DNA of 32,537 nt from Cyclobacteriaceae bacterium (GCA_013140555.1 JABFSO010000475.1:1-32537); one strand, 5' to 3'; shown: positions 23,207 to 31,037, counted from the first letter of the stretch. Numbers and translations: made by a program. The notes: generated by a model not told the origin, from the sequence alone.

Positions 23207-24184
23207 TTAATGTGTTTCCGTAATTAATTTGGCATCTGCATTCCAAACCTTAATTTTTCCTGTGATACTTGACGTGATGATTTTTTCTGATTTACTATTC
23301 CAATCCAATCCCCATAACAAGTCGTTGGATTTTCCAGTACTTAATAATTCTCCATTTGCATTCCAAATTCGAAGAGCATCGCTGGCAGAAGCCAAAAGAG
23401 TTCCCGATTTATTCCATCGAATGTTTCTGTATTCTGCTTTGCTTCCATAGAGCGTTTTAGTCAATGTTCCATCAAGCTTCCAAAACTGAATAATGGATTG
23501 TATGCCATCCTGGTCGTGACCATAATCGCCTGTTGCAAAAAAATCGCCAGATGGATGCCAACAAATAGTTAAAATACCAGTGTTTTCCTTTCGATGCTTA
23601 ATTACTTTTAATGTTACGCCCAAAGTATCCATCATTCTTATATCGTCTCCACTCACCGCGATGATGTTTTTACTTGGATGCCAGCTAATAGAAAAATAGC
23701 TATTGTTGTCTCCTTTTTTTATTGTCCGCAGTAAACTACCTGTCGAGTCCCAAATTTTTACCAGCCCCTCATTGTCCGCAGTTGCCAGGAGCTGACCATT
23801 GAAATTCCAATCAATTCCTCTTGCCCCATAATTTATTCCGTTTAGTTTAATGAATTTTTTCGTTTCGATATTTAAAATACTTACTTCATCTTCATTGGTT
23901 GCTATGGCTAAAATATTACTTGTGGGGTGCCAACTTACTTGCCTTATCATACTTTTAAGTTGATAGGATTTAATGAGTTTTAAATTTTTACTGTCGTAAA
24001 TTCTTACTAAACTGTCATCGCCACCTACAGCAATTCTTTTATCATCGGCACTCCAGTCCGCTGTCCATAAAAGTGTTTCCACTCCTTCATTTTTTGGTTT
24101 GTTTGTTGAAGCGGTACTCTGTCTACAAGAAGATTGCAGGAGTAATAAAGAAACGAATAAGTAAAGTGCAAAGCTTTTTACCAT
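23207..24184 (-). CDS. WD40-repeat lipoprotein
   Basis: 325 residues from the ATG at 24182-24184. The longer frame begins in a repeat element with GTG and is not preferred. The lipoprotein signal is FALYLFVSLLLLQSSC. The mature protein is a run of seven WD40-like blades, each with W-(H/N/S)-x-(S/D) and a final (I/V)-(R/K/Q)-(I/F)-(Y/W)-(D/N): LWTADWSADDKRIAVGGDD, VSWHPTSNILAIATNED, IDWNFNGQLLATADNEG, ISWHPSKNIIAVSGDD, ICWHPSGDFFATGDYG, IRWNKSGTLLASASD, LDWNSKSEKIITSS. It is probably a periplasmic or outer-membrane propeller scaffold. It heads a likely three-gene operon. Confidence 0.88.
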   Translation of the reverse strand: MVKSFALYLFVSLLLLQSSCRQSTASTNKPKNEGVETLLWTADWSADDKRIAVGGDDSLVRIYDSKNLKLIKSYQLKSMIRQVSWHPTSNILAIATNEDEVSILNIETKKFIKLNGINYGARGIDWNFNGQLLATADNEGLVKIWDSTGSLLRTIKKGDNNSYFSISWHPSKNIIAVSGDDIRMMDTLGVTLKVIKHRKENTGILTICWHPSGDFFATGDYGHDQDGIQSIIQFWKLDGTLTKTLYGSKAEYRNIRWNKSGTLLASASDALRIWNANGELLSTGKSNDLLWGLDWNSKSEKIITSSITGKIKVWNADAKLITETH

Positions 24185-24220
24185 AAGAACTATAATTGTT
24201 AGAGGGGGCCTTCTTGCATG

Positions 24221-24325
24221 CCACACAACAGTATTATATCCGCATGATTTACATAAAATTTTCGCATACCTCACTCATACCAGTACTTTGTTCTACCAAA
24301 TCTCACCAATCTCTCCCAAATGCAA
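24221..24325 (-). repeat. composite element A with attC-like end, second subtype
   Basis: The minus strand reads GAGATTTGGTAGAACAAAG, GGTATGAGTGAGGTATGCG, TTTTATGTAAATCATGCGG and ATATAATACTGTTGTGTGGC. It is near-identical to 24975-25075, and the two diverge exactly after TGTTGT. The GTATGCG/CATGC arms are inverted. It lies directly upstream of the WD40 lipoprotein. Confidence 0.8.
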
Positions 24326-24345
24326 AACTCCTGTTAGTTTTCGCG

Positions 24346-24867
24346 TCAAGTAATTATTTGGTTACTCATTTCTAGTTTCCAATTAAATAGCAATTCTGTT
24401 TCACCAATTTTAATAAAACTATTTTTTTGAAGAACTTTGAAAGACGCTGTATTTGTTTTGTCTGTCGAAGCGATAATTGATTTTACAAGAGGTTGTGTTT
24501 TAGTCCATTCAATAATTCCACCAACAATTTCTGTCATAAATCCCTTTCCTTGGAATTCGTCATAAGTTCCATACCCAATTTCTATTTCACCGTCTGCGTT
24601 TGGTTCGCCAACAATACATAAGTCGCCTATCATTTTGTTCTCAACTTTCGAAATTGCCGTCCAAAGTGTTGAATACAAATAGTTTTTGGTTTTGTCTGCT
24701 ACATTTGGAAGTATTGTCTGTTCAAATGCTTCTTTTAGCTCAAATGAAATTGTTCTTGAACTTTCATTCAACATCAGTTCTTCTTCCAATGAGTTGTCAC
24801 ATTTGGTGTATTTTACTAATTGGTCATATGTCAATGGTCTTAAAGTAAGCCTTTTCGTTTCTATCAT
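24346..24867 (-). CDS. GNAT-family acetyltransferase (RimJ/RimL type)
   Basis: 173 residues, full length. The N-terminal MIETKRLTLRPLTYDQLVKY is the standard RimJ/RimL opening. The acetyl-CoA site lies in EIEIGYGTYDEFQGKGFMTE (93-112, with the Q-x-x-G-x-(G/A) variant QGKGFMTE), followed by IIASTDKTNTASFKVLQKNS, the usual N-x-A-S-x-(K/R)-V-L motif. Members acetylate protein N-termini, ribosomal proteins or small molecules such as aminoglycosides; the target is not readable. Single gene between two element A copies. Confidence 0.9.
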   Translation of the reverse strand: MIETKRLTLRPLTYDQLVKYTKCDNSLEEELMLNESSRTISFELKEAFEQTILPNVADKTKNYLYSTLWTAISKVENKMIGDLCIVGEPNADGEIEIGYGTYDEFQGKGFMTEIVGGIIEWTKTQPLVKSIIASTDKTNTASFKVLQKNSFIKIGETELLFNWKLEMSNQIIT

Positions 24868-24974
24868 TTCATTTGTCGTTTATATGCTTTGTCTAGGTGT
24901 CGCTCTAAATGAAGACTAAATCTATGTCGTCAAGTTGTTCATTTGTCCCAAAGCTAGAATCTTTTTATCGCCTT

Positions 24975-25094
24975 GTGTACAACAATATTATATCCGCATG
25001 ATTTACATAAAACTTGCGCATACCTCACTCATACCCGTTATTTATTCTACCAAATCTCACCAATCCCTCCCACTTTCCCAAAAAAAAGTCGTGT
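24975..25094 (-). repeat. composite element A with attC-like end, second subtype
   Basis: The minus strand has the core (TGGGAGGGATTGGTGAGATT), GGGTATGAGTGAGGTATGCG, CAAGTTTTATGTAAATCATG and CGGATATAATATTGTTGTAC. After GTTGT it departs from the 24221 copy. It lies about 110 bases upstream of the GNAT gene. Confidence 0.8.
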
Positions 25095-25249
25095 TGTCTG
25101 AATCAGGACTTTAGTACTGACAGGATTATAGTTGGAGCGAGAAGGTGTCGGGTAAAGTGCTGTAGAGAAATTGGGGGATACTTAGTCGCAGACTAAGGAT
25201 CACTTGAGTGTGTGGTGAAAAACGCTATCAAAGGCGAGGTTTATTATAA
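25095..25249. repeat. degenerate solo GxxExxY end and a small hairpin
   Basis: TGTCTGAATCAGGACTTTAG followed by a degraded CAGGATTATAG (25095-25131). CTTAGTC and GACTAAG (25181-25187, 25191-25197) form a 7-bp hairpin with a GCA loop, about 50 bases beyond the stop of the 25250 gene. No T-run follows. Nothing else was seen. Confidence 0.6.
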
Positions 25250-26278
25250 TCATTTAATAAGTTTGTAATCCTGAGTGTCGGTATACTTGTCAGTAATCCA
25301 CTGGCATACGTATCCATTTTTGTCCCACGACACAACTCTAACTAATATCTGTGACGATGAAGACTTGTCATTGTCTTTAAATGCTTGTTCATCAATCAAG
25401 CTAAAAGTGTCTGGTGAAATAATGCCCCATGTTAAGAACCGCTTTAAATCTATATTTCCTTTGTCATCAGTATAGTCCATTGAAATTTCCGTTCTATTAA
25501 ATGTTGTTGCTTCCCCATTTGTTGAAGAAAATTTTCCGATCTTAATATATTCAGGAACATATACTTTGTCTGAGTAAGGGCAATTAAACCATATATCGGA
25601 AATATCCACGTTTAAATCGATGGTTTGTAGTTTTAATATTTGCAAATCCTTTGAATTCGAAAAAGTATTTACAATCTGGGAATTAAATAGAACGCTATCT
25701 TTGAAAACGTAATCAATCAAGGCTGATTTATTGCCATTTGGATACGCTACCATTAGTAATCTGAAATTAGTTTTGTCAAAAAAATTAATAGTTGCATAAC
25801 CGTTGTCGGCTTTTGCTTTTACCACAAAGCAGTCGAAGTTTTTGAATTTTTGGTCAGGTAGTCGGGTCAATAGGTATTTTAATTGTTTGTATGCATACTG
25901 AATTTGATTGTATGTTTTAAGTTTCACTTCCTCTTTTGATTGTAAGTCAGCTATGTGAATGATTGAGCTTCCGTCAACCCTGCTAATTTTTTCTTCATTA
26001 AAGAAAGTAGTCTGTGGGGAATTTGTTTTTGACAAAATGCATTGAACATATTTCTTACCAGTCTTTAGCTGATCATTTATTATTGCTGTTGTCCGGTCAG
26101 GTTGAATAAGCAAATAATTTATTCTACTTGATTCAATTTTGGAAATTCGCATTTCACCCCCGCAAAATAATAATGAAGAGTCCACGATTTGAGTTGCGGT
26201 CAGTTCTTCCCGGCTCTGTCCGAATAAAAGTGTCGGTAGAAGAAATAATATTGTAATGATGTGTCGTGAAGTCACCAT
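25250..26278 (-). CDS. exported protein of unknown function, LolA-like character
   Basis: 342 residues with a signal peptide (MVTSRHIITILFLLPTLLFG, cleaved near GQS). The mature part is rich in beta strands and repeatedly alternates short hydrophobic and polar stretches (KKYVQCILSKTNSPQTTFFN, FKNFDCFVVKAKADNGYATI, NFFDKTNFRLLMVAYPNGN). TATQIVDSSLLFCGG after the signal and the 'FFDKTNFRLLMV' pattern recall the LolA/outer-membrane-lipoprotein-sorting-like fold seen in many Bacteroidota proteins, but similarity is weak. It is not in an obvious operon. Confidence 0.6.
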   Translation of the reverse strand: MVTSRHIITILFLLPTLLFGQSREELTATQIVDSSLLFCGGEMRISKIESSRINYLLIQPDRTTAIINDQLKTGKKYVQCILSKTNSPQTTFFNEEKISRVDGSSIIHIADLQSKEEVKLKTYNQIQYAYKQLKYLLTRLPDQKFKNFDCFVVKAKADNGYATINFFDKTNFRLLMVAYPNGNKSALIDYVFKDSVLFNSQIVNTFSNSKDLQILKLQTIDLNVDISDIWFNCPYSDKVYVPEYIKIGKFSSTNGEATTFNRTEISMDYTDDKGNIDLKRFLTWGIISPDTFSLIDEQAFKDNDKSSSSQILVRVVSWDKNGYVCQWITDKYTDTQDYKLIK

Positions 26279-26284
26279 GTCGTT

Positions 26285-26438
26285 TTTAAATTACCTGTAA
26301 CACTCAGCTTATTGCTGGCGAACAATTAAATAAGTTTCGTCCTGTCCCCCGCGCCTTGCTGGGTCTTAAAGATAAATAAAGAACAATAAACATCAATGAC
26401 GCACACGCCCGCATGCCACGAGCTTTTGTTGTGTGCCA
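26285..26438 (-). other. intergenic palindromic site, attC-like
   Basis: Minus-strand left end: GGCACACAACAAAAGCTCGT, just after the 26444 gene's stop. Right end: CAGCAATAAGCTGAGTGTTA, before the 26278 start. ACAACA-AAAGCT and AGCTGAGTGTTAC are inverted with mismatches, about 150 bases apart. The GGCACACAAC end is close to the complement of the GTTGTGTGG junction at 24221. Suggestive only. Confidence 0.3.
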
Positions 26439-26443
26439 TACTC

Positions 26444-27010
26444 CTACTTTTTATAAATGTTTCTGATCGCTGGCCCTATAAAAGTGGCTGACCAAATCAT
26501 GGGGTCGTCATGTCCGTTAAACAAAACGATTCCCCAACTGTCCTTCATTTTTGTTTTGTCAATCGTGAAGTATGAATTGTTGCTCTTTAGGAATTTAATA
26601 TATCTCTTATCGTAATTCAGTCCATAAAACACCTTGATACCTTTTAATGTAAGTGTGTCTATCGCTAAGCTCTCATAGTATTGATTATCGCTAATTATTT
26701 CATTCCATGATTCCTCCGGCATACTTTCTCTATACTCTCTTAACCAAGTCGTGTCCGGCATAATAGTTAGTGCACATTCTGCTGTCACTAAATGGAATTG
26801 AGAAGTATCGGTTAACTCAATTTGTACCCTTCCATAGTCCAATGGCTTTATTGGTCTAAAGTCACTTTCTTGCTCCTTTTGTATTGGTGTCTGAACAGAT
26901 TCTTTTGTCTGCAAGCTGGCAGTATCCGCTTGCCCGGTAGTGTTGTTGTAGTCGGTGCTAGGTTTACAACTAAGCAGACCAATAAAAATTATAAGACCGA
27001 TTTTATTCAT
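26444..27010 (-). CDS. lipoprotein of unknown function
   Basis: 188 residues. MNKIGLIIFIGLLSCKPSTD is a lipoprotein signal with lipobox LLSC. A low-complexity spacer follows (ASLQTKESVQTPIQKEQESD), then a globular part (VQIELTDTSQFHLVTAECAL, SWNEIISDNQYYESLAIDTL, YDKRYIKFLKSNNSYFTIDK). No family is recognised. The gene is preceded by about 280 bases of non-coding DNA with small repeats. Confidence 0.65.
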   Translation of the reverse strand: MNKIGLIIFIGLLSCKPSTDYNNTTGQADTASLQTKESVQTPIQKEQESDFRPIKPLDYGRVQIELTDTSQFHLVTAECALTIMPDTTWLREYRESMPEESWNEIISDNQYYESLAIDTLTLKGIKVFYGLNYDKRYIKFLKSNNSYFTIDKTKMKDSWGIVLFNGHDDPMIWSATFIGPAIRNIYKK

Positions 27011-27198
27011 AAACTCAATCTTCCATTCTAGCTAGGAAGTTAATTCCGACACCTCTAAAAACAAAAAAAGATTACACATTTCAAAGCACCGAAAATTAGT
27101 GCCCGAAGATCAGAGATGGTAAGAGCACAAGTCTATCTAGCTATTAAGTAAGAAGACTTGCACCGGATATGCGGGGCAAACTTAGGTTAACGGTGTAA

Positions 27199-27261
27199 GT
27201 CATTAGTTGTAAACTAATGACAGCAGTTTAGACTAATACATACTACCGATAGCGGGGGTAA
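27199..27261. repeat. 10-bp hairpin and copy 1 of a ~40-bp direct repeat
   Basis: GTCATTAGTT (27199-27208) and AACTAATGAC (27212-27221) form a perfect hairpin. ACAGCAGTTTAGACTAATAC then ACTACCGATAGCGGGGGTAA (27220-27261) matches 28098-28140 with a few changes. Nothing else was recognised in 27011-27291. Confidence 0.7.
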
Positions 27262-27291
27262 AAGCTTAATGTTTACTCATACAATATACAA

Positions 27292-27726
27292 TCACCTATC
27301 TTTTATTAATATGCGTCCTTTACCGATTACTTGAAGTTGATCAAGAAAATTGTTAAAGATGAACAGTTGATCCTGGAGCATTTGATTGATCTTTACCTGT
27401 TGCTCCTGCACTTCTTCGTCCGTTCTTCTGATTGGCTCATATATCCATCTATTGTGCGGATTACCCATTTCATAATTTTCCGGGTAGGGTTCTGGAATGA
27501 TATGCTGTAATTTCACCCTAAACTTCAACTCTTCCTCTATCGTTTGACGGTCGAATTGAATGATGATTTGGAGGTTCTCATGCTGGTCGATGTGTTTCTT
27601 CAGACGATCGTAAAATTCAACACGAATTTTCTTTGGAGGGTCAGTCAGTTTTAGTCGCTGAAGAATATAGTGTTTAAGCGATTCGATGTCGGTGTACTTC
27701 TTAAATCGAATTATTTTTTCGTTCAT
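27292..27726 (-). CDS. unknown cytoplasmic protein
   Basis: 144 residues, highly charged. Alpha/beta start (EKIIRFKKYTDIESLKHYIL), beta strands RVEFYDRLKK and LQIIIQFDRQTIEEELKFRV, a proline-rich middle (HIIPEPYPENYEMGN) and a C-terminal coiled helix (EEVQEQQVKINQMLQDQLFI). No family is recognised. It is 58 bases downstream of the small membrane protein on the same strand, and the pair is bracketed by direct repeats (27220 and 28098). Confidence 0.55.
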   Translation of the reverse strand: MNEKIIRFKKYTDIESLKHYILQRLKLTDPPKKIRVEFYDRLKKHIDQHENLQIIIQFDRQTIEEELKFRVKLQHIIPEPYPENYEMGNPHNRWIYEPIRRTDEEVQEQQVKINQMLQDQLFIFNNFLDQLQVIGKGRILIKDR

Positions 27727-27784
27727 ATGCCGAAAATGATTTGATCAGATAAAACGATTATTCGATGTAAACAAACAGGCCTGA

Positions 27785-28090
27785 TTATATCTTTCCATCT
27801 GTAAATAGGATGGTGTTCATTATTAGCATCCACAACATGAATATAGACGTCCATAACTTCAACGCAATAACATTCCAAAAAAAGGTTAAGAAATCTTCGT
27901 TTTCATTCCAGGTGAACTCTTCATTCAGATCAGTCATTCGTAAATAAAAGAATACACCCGTAAATGTCATCAATGACCCTAATGGAATGAATGCTAACAG
28001 ATAAGTGTGCACGATTTGTCCTGAACAAAAACCAATAACAAAAATCAGTATTCCATATCCAATCATTCGATTTACTGCCCTCTTAGTCAT
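27785..28090 (-). CDS. small membrane protein
   Basis: 101 residues with three hydrophobic helices: MIGYGILIFVIGFCSG, YLLAFIPLGSLMTFTGVFFY and LTFFWNVIALKLWTSIFMLW. A charged loop (LRMTDLNEEFTWNENEDF) lies between the second and third. No family is recognised. Probably co-transcribed with 27292-27726. Confidence 0.6.
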   Translation of the reverse strand: MTKRAVNRMIGYGILIFVIGFCSGQIVHTYLLAFIPLGSLMTFTGVFFYLRMTDLNEEFTWNENEDFLTFFWNVIALKLWTSIFMLWMLIMNTILFTDGKI

Positions 28091-28097
28091 TTTTAGT

Positions 28098-28140
28098 ACA
28101 GCAATTTAGTCTAACACAAACTACCGATAGCGGGGGAATA
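28098..28140. repeat. copy 2 of the ~40-bp direct repeat
   Basis: ACAGCAATTTAGTCTAACAC then AAACTACCGATAGCGGGGGA; the match to 27220-27261 includes an unbroken CTACCGATAGCGGGGG. The two copies flank the two-gene segment 27262-28097. Confidence 0.75.
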
Positions 28141-28270
28141 AAATTCTTTATCTTCATTATATTGTTTATATCTATTTCTCTTATTTAACTGATGAAATGA
28201 AATTGCTTAAAGCTAGTAAACTTGCTGTATGCAATTTAAATCTAAGTTTATTGTAGAAAACATCTGTTTT

Positions 28271-28310
28271 ACCGCATAGTCCCGAGGCGGAGACTATGCG
28301 GAGAAGTAAT
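28271..28310. repeat. REP-like palindrome, copy 3
   Basis: ACCGCATAGTC and GACTATGCGG flank CCGAGGCGGA, with a GAGAAGTAA tail. It is the cleanest copy of this hairpin in the window and lies 26 bases beyond the stop at 28336. Confidence 0.7.
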
Positions 28311-28335
28311 CCTCTCACTCATTCATCAATTTTGT

Positions 28336-28980
28336 TTAATTCCTCATCATATCTTTCAACTTTTGCTTTTCGGCTCCTGACACCTCTCCAAAAAGAGTTA
28401 CGTGAGGTAATCCATCATCACGTCCTTGCATGAGTCCGACAACCATATGTCCGTTATTTAAAATGATTGAATGGTGGTTCATCAAAGTTATCAGTCGAGT
28501 GGCCCAAGTAGAAAATTTATTTCTTATTTCCTTTATGTCTCTCTCGCCCTTAAATGGATTGTCTGCATGTAAGACACCTCCGCATTTTTCATATATCTTC
28601 AGAGCGTCTGTCCTTGTCATGTACCCAGTTTTAATTGGCTCAAAGTGAAAGTATTTTTCTCCAGTTGTATTTAATTTCTCAATCTGCATAGATGGTTCCG
28701 GATAAAATCTTGGATTCATTCTTTCTAAATCTTGAAATATTAGGCGAGCATTCCAATCCTCTTTAAACCTTTCTCTTTCTTTGGAATAAACATCCTTATT
28801 CGCGACCAAAGATCCCAGTGCAATAAGTTCTATTATTTTTCGGAACTGCAAGCAGATAAGTTCAACGTCAGTAATTAAGTAGCCAGTTGTCTTACCTTTG
28901 CTTACAAACTGTTTAATAACCTCAGTCCGTTTCTTAATCTCAAAAAGACAGTTTCGATATTTGCTTAACTCTATATTCAT
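28336..28980 (-). CDS. unknown cytoplasmic protein
   Basis: 214 residues, no signal peptide. The N-terminal half is helical (ELSKYRNCLFEIKKRTEVIK, ELICLQFRKIIELIALGSLV). The C-terminal half carries KCGGVLHADNPFKGERDIKE and NHHSIILNNGHMVVGLMQGR, beta-rich with conserved-looking histidines. It does not match a family I recognise with confidence. It lies downstream of the OLD-like ATPase, but a repeat element (29018-29078) sits in the 103-base gap, so a functional pair is uncertain. Confidence 0.6.
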   Translation of the reverse strand: MNIELSKYRNCLFEIKKRTEVIKQFVSKGKTTGYLITDVELICLQFRKIIELIALGSLVANKDVYSKERERFKEDWNARLIFQDLERMNPRFYPEPSMQIEKLNTTGEKYFHFEPIKTGYMTRTDALKIYEKCGGVLHADNPFKGERDIKEIRNKFSTWATRLITLMNHHSIILNNGHMVVGLMQGRDDGLPHVTLFGEVSGAEKQKLKDMMRN

Positions 28981-29017
28981 AGCTGAATTGAATTGCCGCT
29001 AATACTAATATTTCTCT

Positions 29018-29078
29018 CGCCTCTTAATAAATCTCGCTCTTCGCTCCCACTCCTTCAAAAAGAAGTTTTGATAGAATC
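29018..29078 (-). repeat. composite element A core fragment
   Basis: CTCTTAATAAATCTCGCTCT and TCGCTCCCACTCCTTCAAAA, upstream of the 28336-28980 gene; the palindromic part is missing. Confidence 0.65.
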
Positions 29079-29083
29079 TGCAT

Positions 29084-30601
29084 TTATTTATTGATCTCTT
29101 TACTAATTTGTTTAAGTTTCTCTATTACTTCTTTTGCACTTTCCTTAAATTTTTCCTTGGCTTCATCTTCGTGTAAAGCAATCCATTGTTTCACTTCATC
29201 TAACAGCTGCTTCTTAGCATTCCTTCGTTTTTGTTTATCTGTGATACTAATAATTCCGTCCACCTTTAACTTGAAATTAGAAGGATAATATTTTTCAAAA
29301 TCATGCTCACTGAATTGACTAAAATTTGATTCATTCCAACCAGCTTTAGTGTACTTTTCCTTTATCTTCTTTATTATTCCTTCTTCTTCTTCTCCAGTAT
29401 CAATAATAACCCAAACTTTATTCTTGTATGTTGGTTCTAAATGCAGAAAAATGAATAGCTTATCAAAATCCTCGAATTTTGGAATAACAGCAGAGCTTCC
29501 TCCGGCTGAAAAAGTTCTTATTTTACCTTTTAGTGGCTTAACAAACCAGTCTATCAAATAATCTCTAATTATAATTTCAGCAGATGATTCTTCTAAGAAT
29601 AACCAACCCTTCCACAAATCAAAATCAAAGAAATCATATCCTAATTCTTGAAGCACCTCTCTCCTCTCTTCTGGATTGTTGGAAACTTCCTTTAAAGTAG
29701 AGACAAATAAATTAGGTCTATCTGCTATTTGCCCAATTGAATTGCTAATATGAAATACTTTAGAATTATTGGATGCACCGAGATACTTCATTACTATATT
29801 TGAATGAGTAGATATAAAGAATTGGTTGGATTGGGATTTTTCAACAATCAAATTTAGTAATGCCTTTAAGGCTTTAGGGTGAATATCGTTCTCAGGTTCC
29901 TCTATAAGGAAAATTCTTTCCTCCGCAACACATAAATCAGTTATTAAGCCTAAGACGTTAGCAACACCTTCTCCCATTGAAGTAAGAGGAATGTGCTCAA
30001 GATTATGGACAAAGTAAACAGCCTGTTTACCTCCACCCTTTGCTAAAGAAGAAACTTGGAACCCTAAAATTTCATCACAGGCCTTAACATATTGTCGATT
30101 ACCTGGTTGAAATTGAGGCGTTACCAATCGATCTATTTTTGAAAACAAGTTGGTAAAATTACCTATTACTGAGTTAGCATTGCTTTCATTTATAACATCT
30201 TGATAACCTGCGGTCTTTCTTTTTGATAAGTATGGATATATCAAGTTTAAAGGTTCATGCTCTGGAATTTGGCTCGGCCATCCACTCCTGCCTCCAGTAG
30301 TCACACCCAAATTTCTTACGCCATTTAACAACTCAAATATAAATGAGTCTAATCCTGAATTATCAGGTATAAAAGGTAAGTGTTTCCCTTCGAAGTAGAG
30401 CTTAATGATATTAGTAGTTTGCCCAATTGTAACATCTTGAGAGTTAAGAACTACTCTCTGTATATTAAAAATGGTATTTAAAATGGTAGTCTTACCTGCA
30501 TTATTGGGCCCGATAAAAACATTGATTGATTTTGAAAATTGAGTTTTAGGAACCTCCAGAAACCCTCGTAAGTTTTTAATTTCTATCCCAGTAATCTTCA
30601 T
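29084..30601 (-). CDS. OLD-like AAA ATPase with probable C-terminal TOPRIM nuclease
   Basis: 505 residues. ABC-type ATPase core: Walker A GPNNAGKTT (31-39), signature-like TSMGEGVANVLGLI (207-220), Walker B IFLIEEPENDIHP (230-242), and switch histidine in FFISTHSNIV (H266). From ~335 a TOPRIM-like part begins: LFLEESSAEIIIRDYLI (first acidic residue E337/E338), FSAGGSS (364-370), then VWVIIDTGEEEE (D401), ending in a charged helical tail. The canonical D-x-D of TOPRIM appears as D-T-G-E, so nuclease activity is not assured. OLD-family proteins act in phage defence and DNA repair. No GajB-like helicase or reverse transcriptase neighbour is present. Confidence 0.78.
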   Translation of the reverse strand: MKITGIEIKNLRGFLEVPKTQFSKSINVFIGPNNAGKTTILNTIFNIQRVVLNSQDVTIGQTTNIIKLYFEGKHLPFIPDNSGLDSFIFELLNGVRNLGVTTGGRSGWPSQIPEHEPLNLIYPYLSKRKTAGYQDVINESNANSVIGNFTNLFSKIDRLVTPQFQPGNRQYVKACDEILGFQVSSLAKGGGKQAVYFVHNLEHIPLTSMGEGVANVLGLITDLCVAEERIFLIEEPENDIHPKALKALLNLIVEKSQSNQFFISTHSNIVMKYLGASNNSKVFHISNSIGQIADRPNLFVSTLKEVSNNPEERREVLQELGYDFFDFDLWKGWLFLEESSAEIIIRDYLIDWFVKPLKGKIRTFSAGGSSAVIPKFEDFDKLFIFLHLEPTYKNKVWVIIDTGEEEEGIIKKIKEKYTKAGWNESNFSQFSEHDFEKYYPSNFKLKVDGIISITDKQKRRNAKKQLLDEVKQWIALHEDEAKEKFKESAKEVIEKLKQISKEINK

Positions 30602-30639
30602 ACTACATTGTATAATAATCTCGACAATACTTGAATTAA

Positions 30640-30903
30640 ACTAATCAACAAATCTCGTTCTTCTTACTAATTCAAATATCTGGTGTGATTTATATAATTG
30701 CCCTGATTCAGCTTCAATGATTTCATCGACATCCTGTAAATCCTTTAATCCTGTGAATCCTGATTCAGACATTTTCATTTGCCTCTCTTAACAAATCTCA
30801 CCATTCCCCCCCACACCTCCAAAAATATTCCTGTCGTAAAATCTCTACAAACTCGTGTCGTTTTTTCATGACAAAAAAGTCCGAAATTCTTTTATATTGG
30901 CGG
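30640..30903. repeat. element A fragments with an embedded solo GxxExxY end
   Basis: A short core fragment (AACAAATCTCGTTCTT, 30647-30662), a short remnant reading frame, then the solo GxxExxY end in inverse orientation (ATCCTGTAAATCCTTTAATC, CTGATTCAGACA, 30731-30771), then a full core plus tail (30788-30903). The junction of solo end and core repeats the right edge of the 1541-1990 unit (both ...TTCAGACATTTT...), so the gene may have been lost here. Confidence 0.7.
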
Positions 30904-30985
30904 CCGGAGGTGAGACGTGAGAGATGTGAGGTGAGATTTGCGAGGTGGCGTGTTGCGAGAAGTGGGGTGTTGCTGTTTGCCATTT
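30903..30985. repeat. GTGAGA-type tract after element A tail
   Basis: GGTGAGACGTGAGAGATGTG and AGGTGAGATTTGCGAGG: a purine-rich degenerate tandem tract in the same place as the tracts at 2125-2238, again followed by GTGTTGCGAGAAGTGGGG. Confidence 0.65.
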
Positions 30986-31000
30986 GATGCACACTCTAAC

Positions 31001-31037
31001 AAAAAAAAATCCCGAGCGCCATCGCTCAGGATTTTTT
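31001..31037 (-). terminator. Rho-independent terminator
   Basis: The minus strand reads AATCCTGAGCG-ATG-GCGCTCGGGAT followed by nine Ts: a 10-bp stem with one G-T pair. It is about 40 bases after the stop of the 31077-31451 gene, the same arrangement as at 4721-4773. Confidence 0.88.

Noticed and set aside
27104-27176. tRNA-like look (AGATGGTAAGAGCAC, TGCCCG...CGGGGCA)
   Set aside because: The acceptor stem pairs for only about five bases and there is no T-arm GGTTCGA; not a tRNA.
30640-30735. Remnant frame VDEIIEAESGQLYKSHQIFE
   Set aside because: Resembles the end of a helical protein, but it has no start and runs from the solo repeat into element A; too short to name.
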